The notes below the pieces were generated by a model that saw only the letters and a list, made by a program, of their open reading frames with translations, had not been told where the DNA came from and did not search any database. Of a stretch of DNA of 64,000 nucleotides, positions 43,992 to 52,309 are shown one piece after another. The position numbers were made by a program, and so were the translations under genes. Origin of the DNA: CAZSCF01 sp964605365 (GTDB lineage: Bacteria > Patescibacteriota > Minisyncoccia > Moranbacterales > UBA2206); the NCBI GenBank assembly GCA_964605365.1, contig CAZSCF010000001.1:85984-149983 (forward strand), in the 5' to 3' direction. Positions within the stretch are counted from its first letter, which is position 1, and the number at the start of each line of letters is the position of its first letter.

Positions 43992-44748
43992 CATAAAATC
44001 ACAAAAAGAAATAGAAATAATGCGCAAAGGAGGCAAAATTTTGGCCGGCATAATGGACAAAATTGGAGAAAAGGTTGTTTCGGGAACAGACACAAAAACA
44101 TTGGACAAGCTTGCCGAAGAGCTTGTTTTTGCTAGTGGAGGAGTGCCGGCTTTTAAGGGTTATGGCGCAGAAACCGGAAATCCGTTTCCGGCCACCATTT
44201 GCACTTCCATAAACTCGGAAGTTGTGCACGCGATTCCCAGTGAAAAAGTTATTTTGAAAAATGGGGATATTCTGAAGGTTGATATCGGGATGAAATATGA
44301 AGGCATGTTTACGGATATGACGAGAACTTTTTCGGTTGGAGAAATATCACAAGAGGCGCAAGAATTGATTGATGTGGCGGAAGGATGCTTCTGGGCTGGC
44401 ATTAAAAATTTGAAAGCTGGAGTAATGCTTAGTGACTATTCTAAAGCGGTGCAAAAATATGTGGAAAGTCATGGCTTTTCGGTAGTTCGAAATTTAGTTG
44501 GACATGGTATCGGACAAGAATTGCACGAAGATCCCTATGTGCCAAATTATTATGACAAAAAATATCAAGATATTAGGTTGGTAGCCGGAATGGCGCTGGC
44601 ACTCGAACCGATGGTCAATGCCGGCAAACACAATACGATTCTGGGTGAAGACGGTTGGGTTTTTGTGACAAGAGACGGAAGTCTTAGTGCGCAATATGAA
44701 AATACAATTATTATTACAGAGAGTGGAGTTGAGGTAGTGACGGTTTAG
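43984..44748 (+). CDS. map: Methionine aminopeptidase, type I
   Basis: 254 aa. Metal ligands lie in KVDIGMKYEGMFTDMTRTF, GHGIGQELHEDPYVPNY and the EPMVNAG region. Removes the initiator Met. Overlaps adk by 8 nt. Its stop is followed within 10 nt by a split palindromic repeat. Confidence 0.97.
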   Translation: MISIKSQKEIEIMRKGGKILAGIMDKIGEKVVSGTDTKTLDKLAEELVFASGGVPAFKGYGAETGNPFPATICTSINSEVVHAIPSEKVILKNGDILKVDIGMKYEGMFTDMTRTFSVGEISQEAQELIDVAEGCFWAGIKNLKAGVMLSDYSKAVQKYVESHGFSVVRNLVGHGIGQELHEDPYVPNYYDKKYQDIRLVAGMALALEPMVNAGKHNTILGEDGWVFVTRDGSLSAQYENTIIITESGVEVVTV

Positions 44749-44756
44749 ATTTATTT

Positions 44757-44800
44757 GTCATTGCGAGGAATGAAATGACGAAGCAATCTAATATAAAATA
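44757..44800. repeat. Palindromic repeat copy 3, left arm
   Basis: gtcattgcgaggaatgaaat...cgaagcaatctaatat, identical to the left arm of copy 4 (50861). The right arm is 440 nt away at 45245-45278, with a GIY-YIG gene in between. Confidence 0.85.
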
Positions 44801-44803
44801 AAA

Positions 44804-45240
44804 ATGAGCAGGCAATATTGGGTTTATATATTAACCAACAAGTCAAACACAGTTTTATATACGGGAGTGACTGGCAATTTACTCAGAAGAATGAATGAGC
44901 ATAAAAATTCAAAAATAGATGGTTTTACAAAAAAGTATAACGTAAATAAATTAGTTTTTGCTGAAGCATTCGAAATGATTGAATACGCATTAATGGCTGA
45001 AAAGAAAATAAAAGCNNNNNNNNNNNNNNNNNNNNNNNNNNNNNNNNNNNNNNNNNNNNNNNNNNNNNNNNNNNNNNNNNNNNNNNNNNNNNNNNNNNNN
45101 NNNNNNNNNNNNNNNCTGAAGCATTCGAAATGATTGAATACGCATTAATGGCTGAAAAGAAAATAAAAGCCGGATCAAGAAAAAAGAAAATTGAATTGAT
45201 AGAAAGTATAAATCCTGAATTTAAAGAGTTGAAATTTTAA
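44804..45240 (+). CDS. GIY-YIG nuclease-family protein 1 (spans assembly gap)
   Basis: Small GIY-YIG domain: YWVYILTNKSNTVLYTGVTGNLLRRMNEHK with the catalytic Tyr/Arg region, KYNVNKLVFAEAFEM, then EKKIK. A 100-N gap interrupts it, but the 55 nt on both sides are identical. If the duplicate is collapsed, the frame reads on (KAGSRKKKIELIE...KELKF) to the stop at 45240, giving ~93 aa. The gene starts 3 nt after the left arm and ends 4 nt before the right arm of a palindromic repeat. UPF0213-like; cellular role unknown. Confidence 0.8.
45016..45115. other. 100-N assembly gap with 55-bp overlap
   Basis: 44961-45015 and 45116-45170 are identical over exactly 55 nt, consistent with contig ends sharing an assembly k-mer. 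The N-run is therefore probably a placeholder. Confidence 0.9.
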
Positions 45241-45244
45241 AATT

Positions 45245-45278
45245 TAGATTGCCACGCCTCTTCGGGGCTCGCAATGAC
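45245..45278. repeat. Palindromic repeat copy 3, right arm
   Basis: tagattgccacgcctcttcg...ggctcgcaatgac, complementary to the arm at 44757. Confidence 0.85.
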
Positions 45279-45291
45279 ATGGCAGATAAAT

Positions 45292-45332
45292 AAAAAAAGA
45301 CCGGGGGCTGCGCTATGCGCGAACCGCCGGTC
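45292..45332 (-). terminator. Intrinsic terminator of the minus-strand membrane gene
   Basis: On the minus strand gaccggcgg...cccccggtc with an inner gcgc/gcgc stem, followed by TTTTTTT. Unusually G+C-rich for this genome. Confidence 0.85.
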
Positions 45333-45341
45333 CATGAACCA

Positions 45342-45614
45342 TCATGCATGTGATTTTCTGATGGTTCCGTAATGACGAACGTTTATCCATTTTCTTTTTT
45401 TGTTTTTTGCTGGCCGTTTAATGAATATGGCCAGATAACAAAAAAGAAAAGGAATAATAGTGAGAAGACAGAATATTAGCCACCACGAATCAAGTGGGTG
45501 GCCATCAGGGACTCTCAATCCCTGAATGTTAGATACCGAAAGGAAAAGGCCGCCTACGAAAGAATAAAATGCGACCAGCCAGGATAAAAACGAAAACAGT
45601 TTTTTCTTCTTCAT
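45342..45614 (-). CDS. Small membrane protein, unknown function
   Basis: 90 aa on the minus strand with two membrane helices (~8-26 and ~45-65) and a basic C-terminus (KRPAKNKKRKWINVRH). A Shine-Dalgarno (aaaggag) precedes the ATG, with a promoter TTGACT-17-TATTAT upstream and a strong terminator downstream, so it is a complete single-gene unit. Divergent from ruvX. No family recognised. Confidence 0.75.
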   Translation of the reverse strand: MKKKKLFSFLSWLVAFYSFVGGLFLSVSNIQGLRVPDGHPLDSWWLIFCLLTIIPFLFCYLAIFIKRPAKNKKRKWINVRHYGTIRKSHA

Positions 45615-45658
45615 GATTTTTCTCCTTTAAAATTTTTTGTTTATTTTTGTAACATTGA

Positions 45659-45687
45659 ATAATAGCATAAAATTATGAAAAAGTCAA
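45659..45687 (-). promoter_or_regulatory. Promoter of the small membrane protein gene
   Basis: Minus strand: TTGACT (45687-45682), 17 bp, TATGC then TATTAT (45664-45659). It overlaps the first codons of the divergent ruvX gene. Confidence 0.75.
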
Positions 45688-46103
45688 TATATAGTCAAAA
45701 TGAGCCTGAAATAAGCCTTGTAATGGCCATAGATTTTGGAGAATCCAAGGTCGGCCTGGCTTTGGCGGATACGGAAACCAAAATTGCTTTTGTCTATGGA
45801 ATAATTCAAAACGACAAAAATCTTTTGAATAAATTGACAGAAATAATTACCAGAGAAGGAATCGGAAAAATAATAATCGGCATCCCAACCTACATAAATA
45901 AAGAAAAAGAGGAATATGCCGGAGAAAAATTAGGCAATGTGTTGAAAGAAAAATTGGGCGTAGAGGTTGAATATCAAAATGAAATGTTCACAACCAAAAT
46001 GGCTCAAGACAACATCAAGGAACGTGGCGAAAAAAACATTGCCCGAAAAGACGATCAAGAGGCAGCTAAGATAATTCTTCAGGATTGGCTGGACAAATCA
46101 TAA
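45675..46103 (+). CDS. ruvX: Putative Holliday junction resolvase RuvX/YqgF
   Basis: 142 aa, RNase H-like fold. AIDFGESKVGLALAD (first catalytic Asp), IIIGIPTYIN and DDQEAAKIILQDWL at the end. The family acts in pre-16S rRNA 5' maturation and/or junction resolution. The start codon overlaps the divergent promoter, so the mRNA leader must be very short. Confidence 0.9.
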   Translation: MKKSIYSQNEPEISLVMAIDFGESKVGLALADTETKIAFVYGIIQNDKNLLNKLTEIITREGIGKIIIGIPTYINKEKEEYAGEKLGNVLKEKLGVEVEYQNEMFTTKMAQDNIKERGEKNIARKDDQEAAKIILQDWLDKS

Positions 46104-46265
46104 AGCATGAAGCATAAAACATGAAACACGTCAGCTTGTATTCTCGAAATAAAAGCAGTGAAATATAAAAGACCTTCTTGCCAGAGGGTTTTTTGTTCCT
46201 TAATTTTCTGGCTATATTTATAGGTGGATATGTTGTACGTTCCATGTTTTATGTTTCATGATTTT
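46102..46265. repeat. Large imperfect palindrome with internal terminator
   Basis: Arms of ~30 nt (46102-46131, with gcataaaacatgaaacacg, and 46235-46265, with ccatgttttatgtttcatg) match with few mismatches around ~100 nt. Inside is a terminator-like hairpin ending in gagggttttttg (~46167-46194). Confidence 0.65.
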
Positions 46266-46313
46266 GTGATATAATCTGAATGTGAATTTAATAAGGTTAA
46301 ACTAATAAAAAGA

Positions 46314-47069
46314 ATGGAAAATCCATATCTGTCTGTTGTTATCCCTGCCTATAATGAAGCTAGTCGAAAAGGAAGGGGGATTAAGGAGCATTTGCAAGAT
46401 ATAAAAAAATATTTTGAAAACAAGGATATCACATACGAAGTGGTAGTTGTAAATGATGGTTCAAAAGACGATACGGTCAAAGTCATCAAAAATTATCAAC
46501 CCAATATGCCAAGCCTGGTACTGATTGATCGCAAGGAAAACAAGGGAAAATTATTTTCTGTGCAGGAGGGTCTTTTGAAGGCGCGAGGTCAATTCCGTCT
46601 TTTTACTGATGCTGATGGGGCGACTCCTATTGAAAGTCTGGAAAAATTTTGGGAACATATGCAGGCAGGCGAACATATTATAATTGGTTCGCGTGATTTG
46701 GAACAATCCAATATTGAAAAGCACCAACCATGGGTAAAGGAATTTTTGGGCGATATGGGAAACTATTTAATTCAATTTACGCTTGGACTTTATGGGATAA
46801 TGGATACGCAATGCGGGTTTAAAGTTTTTTCAGAAGAGGTTGTAAAAAAAATAGTTCCGCAAATGCAGGCCATTCGTTGGGGTGGCGACTTTGAAATTCT
46901 GGCCTTGGGCAAAAGAATGGGCTATAAAATAATCGAAATTCCGGTTACTTGGATTGATTCGGGCCAAAGCACAGTGGGAATCAAGGGCTATGCTCAGACA
47001 CTGAAGGAATTGTTTCAGGTTAAGTGGAGATTGATTATGGGCAAATACAAAATTCACCCTGTCAAATAA
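46314..47069 (+). CDS. Glycosyltransferase family 2 (dolichyl-phosphate mannosyltransferase-like)
   Basis: 251 aa. SVVIPAYNEASRKGRG, VVVNDGSKDDT, RKENKGKLFSVQEGL and FTDADGATP (DxD-type metal site) form a GT-A fold; TQCGFKVFSEEV and RWGGDFEIL are typical of the DPM1/DPG-synthase subgroup. Probably moves a sugar from a nucleotide sugar to a polyprenyl phosphate. No C-terminal membrane helices. Confidence 0.9.
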   Translation: MENPYLSVVIPAYNEASRKGRGIKEHLQDIKKYFENKDITYEVVVVNDGSKDDTVKVIKNYQPNMPSLVLIDRKENKGKLFSVQEGLLKARGQFRLFTDADGATPIESLEKFWEHMQAGEHIIIGSRDLEQSNIEKHQPWVKEFLGDMGNYLIQFTLGLYGIMDTQCGFKVFSEEVVKKIVPQMQAIRWGGDFEILALGKRMGYKIIEIPVTWIDSGQSTVGIKGYAQTLKELFQVKWRLIMGKYKIHPVK

Positions 47070-47092
47070 TTTTAAATTTTTTTAAATATCAT

Positions 47093-47347
47093 ATGCAGTA
47101 TGTGTATGTGCTAAAATCATTAAAGGATAAAAAGTTTTACACGGGGTATACAAAAAATTTAAAATTAAGATTTGAGCAACATCAAAAAGGAACAGTTGGT
47201 TCCACAAAAGACAGGAGGCCATTGAAACTTATTTACTATGAAGCCTGCTTAAATCAAAAAGATGCCACTCATCGTGAAAAGTATTTAAAAACTCATTATG
47301 GCAAAATGTTTTTAAAAAATAGGCTCAAATCTTATTTGACGGGGTAA
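47093..47347 (+). CDS. GIY-YIG nuclease-family protein 2
   Basis: 84 aa from ATG 47093; the longer frame upstream is not convincing. YVYVLKSLKDKKFYTGYTKNLKLRFEQHQKG, RRPLKLIYYEAC and REKYLKTHYGKMFLKNRLK. UPF0213-type single domain. It sits between the glycosyltransferase and galT (4 nt) without obvious repeats, unlike the other two copies. Confidence 0.85.
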   Translation: MQYVYVLKSLKDKKFYTGYTKNLKLRFEQHQKGTVGSTKDRRPLKLIYYEACLNQKDATHREKYLKTHYGKMFLKNRLKSYLTG

Positions 47348-47351
47348 AAAA

Positions 47352-48374
47352 ATGGAGAAAATAAAAAAACAATCAAAAATATCTGAGCTGAGACAGGACT
47401 TGGTAACGGGTGATTGGGTTGTAATTGCGACCGGAAGAGCCAAAAGACCGGAAGATTTTGTTCTTCATAAGGAAGATCGGATTGATGTGGATATCAATAA
47501 TGAAGATAAAGTCTGCGTTTTTTGCTATCCGGAAGAAACCGAACAGGAAAAGGATATTTTGATATATGAAAAAAGAAATGGAGACTGGAGTCTCAGGGTT
47601 TTTCCCAATAAATATCCGGCTTTCAGTCGAAGCAGGACGATTAAACATTTTGAAGAAGGTCCGTATTTCGGAATGGACGGAGTCGGTTATCATGAACTTA
47701 TTGTTACGCGAGATCATAAAAAACAAATCGCCAATTTAGAGATATTGGAAGTTGCGGAAATAATTGATGCTTATCAAAATCGCTATATTGATTTGATGAA
47801 TAAAAAGAGCGTCAATTTTATTGAAATATTTCACAATCATGGAAAAGAAGCCGGTGCTTCTGTAGCTCATCCGCATTCTCAACTGGCAGCCATTCCGGTA
47901 ATCTCGCCATATATTAAAGGAGAGTTGGATGGAGCGGAAAATTATTACAAAAATAATAAGGAGTGTGTTTATTGCGTGATGAGCGAATGGGAGTGCGAGA
48001 ATCAAAAAAGAGTTATTTTTGAAAATAAAGAGTTTGTGGCCTATTGTCCGTTTTCGTCGCGCGCAGCTTTTGAAGTATGGATAGTTCCCAAAAAACACCA
48101 ACCTTATTTTGAAAGAATAACCGATAAACAAAAAATTGATTTAGCTGAAGCCTTGCAAAATTCGATAAATAAAATATGCGAAGCGTTGGGTAATCCGTCA
48201 TATAATTTTTATTTACATACTTCGCCTTGCGATGGAAAGGATTATCCGCATTATCATTGGCACATTGAAATTCTTCCGCATACATCTGTTTGGGCAGGAT
48301 TTGAGCTTTCAACCGGAATTGAAATATCCACTATTGAACCAGAAAAAGCAGCTGAATTTTTGAGGAATTTTTAA
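47352..48374 (+). CDS. galT: Galactose-1-phosphate uridylyltransferase family
   Basis: 340 aa HIT-superfamily transferase. RQDLVTGDWVVIATGRAKRP start, CVFC and CVYC zinc cysteine pairs, FHNHGKEAGASVAHPHSQLAAIP with the HxHxQ nucleophile, and HWHIEILPH. Moves UMP between glucose-1-P and galactose-1-P; in relatives without a Leloir pathway it may act on other sugar phosphates. Confidence 0.92.
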   Translation: MEKIKKQSKISELRQDLVTGDWVVIATGRAKRPEDFVLHKEDRIDVDINNEDKVCVFCYPEETEQEKDILIYEKRNGDWSLRVFPNKYPAFSRSRTIKHFEEGPYFGMDGVGYHELIVTRDHKKQIANLEILEVAEIIDAYQNRYIDLMNKKSVNFIEIFHNHGKEAGASVAHPHSQLAAIPVISPYIKGELDGAENYYKNNKECVYCVMSEWECENQKRVIFENKEFVAYCPFSSRAAFEVWIVPKKHQPYFERITDKQKIDLAEALQNSINKICEALGNPSYNFYLHTSPCDGKDYPHYHWHIEILPHTSVWAGFELSTGIEISTIEPEKAAEFLRNF

Positions 48375-48399
48375 TAAATTTTAATGTCACAAATTATTT

Positions 48400-49020
48400 A
48401 TGATTTCAGAAATAATTGCTATTCTGGCAAAGTTTATTATTTGGGGAATTGACGGACTAGGCTATACGGGGGTAGTTCTAATGATGGCTATTGAAAGCGC
48501 TTGCGTGCCATTACCTTCTGAAATTATCATGCCATTTTCAGGATATTTGGTTTCCACTGGGAGATTCGGTTTGTGGGGAGTATCCGTTGCCGGTGCCGGC
48601 GGGTGCGTAATTGGATCAGCAATTGCTTATTGGGTCGGGTATTACGGTGGCAGGCCAATGGCGGAAAAATATGGAAAATATGTTTTAATAACCAATCATG
48701 ATTTGAATATTGCTGATAATTTTTTTAAAAAATATGGAAATGCGGCGGTTTTTATTTCTCGACTGCTTCCGGTAGTTCGAACTTTTATTTCTTTGCCGGC
48801 CGGAATTGCTCGAATGAATTTTTGGCAGTTTGTCATTTATACGTTTTTTGGTTCTCTTCCATTTTGCTACTTGCTGGCCTATGTGGGAAAAAAACTGGGT
48901 GATAATTGGAATACTTTGGGAGTATATTTTCACAAATTCGACCTAGTTATAGGAATAGTAATTTTGATCGGAATAATTTGGTTTGTAAGAAGACATATGA
49001 AAACCCGTTCTATTGAGTAG
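48400..49020 (+). CDS. DedA family (SNARE-associated/VTT) membrane protein
   Basis: 206 aa with about five or six hydrophobic segments. E-x(8)-PLPSEIIMPFSGYLV near 30-50, GYYGGRPMAEKYGKYVLI, and FISRLLPVVRTFISLPAGIARM with the key Arg/Pro residues. DedA/VTT proteins recycle lipid carriers such as undecaprenyl phosphate. Its stop borders a palindrome. Confidence 0.92.
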   Translation: MISEIIAILAKFIIWGIDGLGYTGVVLMMAIESACVPLPSEIIMPFSGYLVSTGRFGLWGVSVAGAGGCVIGSAIAYWVGYYGGRPMAEKYGKYVLITNHDLNIADNFFKKYGNAAVFISRLLPVVRTFISLPAGIARMNFWQFVIYTFFGSLPFCYLLAYVGKKLGDNWNTLGVYFHKFDLVIGIVILIGIIWFVRRHMKTRSIE

Positions 49021-49093
49021 TTTTGAATTTATTTTCTGCCCTGACACGTTTTTGTTCCCAGCGTGAATAAAAAAACAGAAAATAAATTCAAAA
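49021..49093. repeat. Palindrome after dedA, core shared with the tsaC palindrome
   Basis: Perfect 18-nt arms ttttgaatttattttctg (49021-49038) and its complement (49076-49093). The loop segment gacacgttttt...cccagcgtgaa is the inverse of 3855-3886 with few differences. Confidence 0.85.
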
Positions 49094-49097
49094 AATA

Positions 49098-49216
49098 TAA
49101 AATATGAAATATGTAATTGCAAATCTAAAAATGTCAGCCAGAGGCTGATCCGCCTACGGCGGAAATATTGCTAAGATAAAAAAAATATGAAATATGTAAT
49201 TGCAAATCTAAAAATG
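49098..49216 (+). repeat. Duplicated tpiA 5' end around two palindromes
   Basis: aatatgaaatatgtaattgc...aaaaatg (~30 nt) occurs twice: near 49100-49133, and again at the true tpiA start near 49183-49216. Between them lie tcagccagaggctga and tccgcctacggcgga. The first copy makes a 14-codon decoy ORF (49104-49148) with the same first ten residues as TpiA. Confidence 0.85.
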
Positions 49217-49951
49217 AATATTATGAGTCCTTCGGAAAGAGATCGCTACTTAGATTCGATGGAAAAGGAATTAGGAAAGAATAAATTGAAAAATTCGGAA
49301 ATCATTTTTTGCCCTCCTTTTGTGCATCTGGAAGCTTTTGGGAAATGGAAAGGGAAAAAGAAAGGGATAAAGATAGGCGCTCAAAACATGTTTTCTGAAG
49401 AAAAAGGATCATATACCGGAGAAATTTCTCCAATTATGTTGAAAAATTTAGGCGCAGATTTTGTCATTCTTGGCCATAGTGAAAGAAGAAAGTATTTTTT
49501 GGAAAACAACGAAGAGATAAATTTGAAAATAATTTCCGCTCTTAAGAATGGAATCAGGCCAATTCTTTGTTTAGGAGAAACAAAAACGGAAAAAGAGAGT
49601 GAATTGACAATGCAAATCATTGAGAGTCAAATTAGGGAGTGCTTAGCGGATGTATCCAGGGCCAAGCTGGAAAAAATAATTTTTGTTTATGAGCCGGTCT
49701 GGGCGGTCGGTAGCGATTTGATTCCGACAGCCAATGAAATTATGGAAGCCAAAGTTTTGATAAAAAAAATTCTGGTTGAAATATTTGGACCAAAAAACAT
49801 TAAAAATATAGCGATACTTTATGGCGGAAGCGTGAATTGCAAAAATGTCGAAGAGGTCTGCCTTAATCCTGATCTAGACGGGGTTTTAGTGGGTAGGGAA
49901 AGCTTGTTGCCACGCGAATTTGTGAAAATAGCTGAAATTTTAGACAAATAA
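49187..49951 (+). CDS. tpiA: Triosephosphate isomerase
   Basis: 254 aa. NLKMN (Lys substrate ligand), GAQNMFSEEKGSYTGEIS, LGHSERRKYF (catalytic His), VYEPVWAVGS (catalytic Glu) and YGGSVN. Complete. First of three glycolytic genes, tpiA-fba-gap. Confidence 0.97.
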   Translation: MKYVIANLKMNIMSPSERDRYLDSMEKELGKNKLKNSEIIFCPPFVHLEAFGKWKGKKKGIKIGAQNMFSEEKGSYTGEISPIMLKNLGADFVILGHSERRKYFLENNEEINLKIISALKNGIRPILCLGETKTEKESELTMQIIESQIRECLADVSRAKLEKIIFVYEPVWAVGSDLIPTANEIMEAKVLIKKILVEIFGPKNIKNIAILYGGSVNCKNVEEVCLNPDLDGVLVGRESLLPREFVKIAEILDK

Positions 49952-49981
49952 AAATAATTAAAAGATAACTAAATAAATTTT

Positions 49982-50845
49982 ATGATTGTATCAGTTAAAG
50001 AAATTCTGACTAAAGCCAAGGAAGGAGGATATGCTGTTGGGGCTTTTAACACAGTTAACCTTGAGACAACACAAGCCATAATTTCTGCGGCCAGAGAGAT
50101 GAATTCTCCAGTAATTATTCAAATTACGGAGAAAACAATGGAATATGCCGGAGGTCGTGGTATATATAATTTGGTGAAAAATTTGGTTGATTTTTACGCT
50201 CCAAATATTCCTGTTGGAATTCATCTCGATCATGGAAAAAATATGGAAATAATCAAGAGAGCCGTAGACATCGGCTTTAATTCTGTTATGTATGATGGGT
50301 CACGTAAAAAATTTGAAGACAATGCTATGATTACGAAGGAAGTCGTTGATTTTTGTCATGAAAAAGGCGTGAGCGTTCAGGGTGAATTGGGAAATGTTCC
50401 ATATCTTAGCGAACAAAAAATGGGTAATGTTGATTGGGACGAATATATGACTGATCCAGAACAGGCTAAAAAGTTTGTTGAAAATACGGGCATCGATGCG
50501 CTAGCTGTAGCAATTGGAAATGCGCACGACTTTTTTCAAGAACGAGAAACTCCGGACTGGGAAAGATTGGAAAAAATTATCGGTTTGGTAAATATTCCTA
50601 TCATTATTCATGGAGCGTCTGATTGGGAAGATGGAAAGGCAACTGACGCCGTTAAAAGGGGCGTAAGTTGCTTTAATGTTGATACCAATATCAGATTAAC
50701 TTTTATAAACACGCTAAGTAGTCTTTTTAGAGGAAAACATGAACCCGGTTTTGATATTCGAAATATTCTTGGTCAGGCGCGTGAATCAGTAAAGGAGAAT
50801 GTAAAAAAGAAAATGAAATTATTTGGCAGCGCGGGCAAAGTGTAG
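49982..50845 (+). CDS. fba: Fructose-bisphosphate aldolase, class II
   Basis: 287 aa. GAFNTVNLETTQAII, GIHLDHGKN (zinc His region), NSVMYDGS, QGELGNVPY, AIGNAHDFFQ and IIHGASDWE. Zinc-dependent cleavage of FBP to DHAP and G3P. 30 nt after tpiA. Confidence 0.95.
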   Translation: MIVSVKEILTKAKEGGYAVGAFNTVNLETTQAIISAAREMNSPVIIQITEKTMEYAGGRGIYNLVKNLVDFYAPNIPVGIHLDHGKNMEIIKRAVDIGFNSVMYDGSRKKFEDNAMITKEVVDFCHEKGVSVQGELGNVPYLSEQKMGNVDWDEYMTDPEQAKKFVENTGIDALAVAIGNAHDFFQERETPDWERLEKIIGLVNIPIIIHGASDWEDGKATDAVKRGVSCFNVDTNIRLTFINTLSSLFRGKHEPGFDIRNILGQARESVKENVKKKMKLFGSAGKV

Positions 50846-50860
50846 ATACTCAGTTTTTTT

Positions 50861-50941
50861 GTCATTGCGAGGAATGAAATGACGAAGCAATCTAATATTT
50901 TTAAGATTGGATTGCCACGCCTCTTCAAGGCTCGCAATGAC
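50861..50941. repeat. Long palindromic repeat (gtcattgcgag family), copy 4
   Basis: gtcattgcgaggaatgaaat...aatctaatat / gattgccacgcctcttcaag...ctcgcaatgac with a short loop. It represents the intact form of copy 3, which carries a gene in its loop. Confidence 0.88.
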
Positions 50942-50987
50942 AAAGGGGGTTTACAATTAAATAATTTTTTAATTTTATATAAATATT

Positions 50988-51980
50988 ATGATTAAATTAG
51001 CTATTAATGGTTTTGGGAGGATTGGTCGTCCGGCATTTAAAATTGCTTTTGAAAAAGAGGATGTGGAAATAGTGGCCATTAACGATTTGACTGATATAAA
51101 AACCGCCGTACATCTTTTGAAATATGATTCATGCTACGGAAGATATGAACGGGAAGTTTTTGCAGATGAAGAAAAATCGGAAATTGTGGTTGATGGAACG
51201 ATAATAAAATATTTTAGCGAAACCGATCCGGAAAAATTGCCGTGGCAAGAGTTGGGCGTAGACATTGTTTTGGAATGTACCGGAGTCTTTGATAATAAGG
51301 AAACTGCAGGAAAGCATCTGACAGCCGGAGCCAAGAAAGTTATTATGAGTGCTCCAGCCAAAGACGATACTCCTGTTTATATTTTAGGAATCAATGAGAA
51401 TGAGTATGGCGGGGAAAATATTATTTCCAATGGATCTTGCACCACTAATTGTTTGGCGCCGATAATCAAAGTTTTGGATGAAAATTTTGGCTTAGATAAA
51501 GGATTTATGACTACTACTCATTCTTATACTAACGATCAAAGACTCTTGGATTTGCCGCATAGAGATTTGCGCAGGGCCAGAGCGGCTGGGCAAAATATCA
51601 TTCCTACGACTACGGGCGCAGCCAAGACGGTTGGAAAGGTTATGAAACATCTGGATGGAAAATTGGATGGGATTTCATTGCGCGTTCCGACTCCTGTGGT
51701 TTCCATTGTAGATTTTATTTGTAATATTCGAAAGAATGCTAGTGTTGAGGAGATAAACGAAGCTTTTGAAAATGCTTCGCAAAATGGGCTTAATGGAATT
51801 ATGGGTGTTGAAAAGGAAAAATTGGTTTCTATGGATTTTAAGGGGGATCCCAAATCTTCGATTGTCGACTTGTCGCTTACGATGGTCAATGAAAATTTAG
51901 TCAAAGTTGTCGGTTGGTATGATAATGAATGGGGTTATGCCAATCGTTTGGTAGAAATGGCAGAATATATAACCAAATAA
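50988..51980 (+). CDS. gap: Glyceraldehyde-3-phosphate dehydrogenase
   Basis: 330 aa. INGFGRIGRPAFKIA (NAD site), SNGSCTTNCLAPI (catalytic Cys) near 148, THSYTNDQRLLDLPH, and WYDNEWGYANR near the end. Glycolytic type. Complete. Confidence 0.97.
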   Translation: MIKLAINGFGRIGRPAFKIAFEKEDVEIVAINDLTDIKTAVHLLKYDSCYGRYEREVFADEEKSEIVVDGTIIKYFSETDPEKLPWQELGVDIVLECTGVFDNKETAGKHLTAGAKKVIMSAPAKDDTPVYILGINENEYGGENIISNGSCTTNCLAPIIKVLDENFGLDKGFMTTTHSYTNDQRLLDLPHRDLRRARAAGQNIIPTTTGAAKTVGKVMKHLDGKLDGISLRVPTPVVSIVDFICNIRKNASVEEINEAFENASQNGLNGIMGVEKEKLVSMDFKGDPKSSIVDLSLTMVNENLVKVVGWYDNEWGYANRLVEMAEYITK

Positions 51981-51989
51981 ATCGAAGCG

Positions 51990-52018
51990 TTGATTTTATG
52001 CTGGTTTTATGCTATAAT
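51990..52018 (+). promoter_or_regulatory. Promoter of DUF6922/AbiEii-type module 3
   Basis: TTGATT (51990-51995), 17 bp, TATGC then TATAAT (52013-52018); ATG at 52025, 7 nt later. Same design as the promoters at 27777 and 28803. Confidence 0.85.
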
Positions 52019-52024
52019 TGACAT

Positions 52025-52309
52025 ATGAAAACTTTAGTAAAGAGAAGTCTTTTTTGGGATATAGCCGAGATTGATCCTGAAAAAAATAAGAAATTTATTA
52101 TTGAAAGAATTTTAGAATTTGGAGATGAATATGATTTTTGTTGGGCGATAAAAGTTTATGGAAGTGATGAGATCAGAAAAAATTTGTTGCAAAACAAGTC
52201 GCTTGATAGAAAATCGTTGTTTTTTTGGTGTCAATATTTTAATCTTAGTCAAAGTAAATGTTTAAAGAATCAATCAGTCAAGAAACAAAGTTGGTTCTGG
52301 AAAAGATAG
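52025..52309 (+). CDS. DUF6922-type antitoxin-position protein, module 3
   Basis: 94 aa. RSLFWDIAEIDPEKNKKFIIERILEFGDEYDFCWAIKVYGSDEIRKNL matches the module-2 protein closely. Overlaps the nucleotidyltransferase by 52 nt, longer than the ~28 nt of the other modules. Predicted leaderless mRNA. Confidence 0.8.
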   Translation: MKTLVKRSLFWDIAEIDPEKNKKFIIERILEFGDEYDFCWAIKVYGSDEIRKNLLQNKSLDRKSLFFWCQYFNLSQSKCLKNQSVKKQSWFWKR

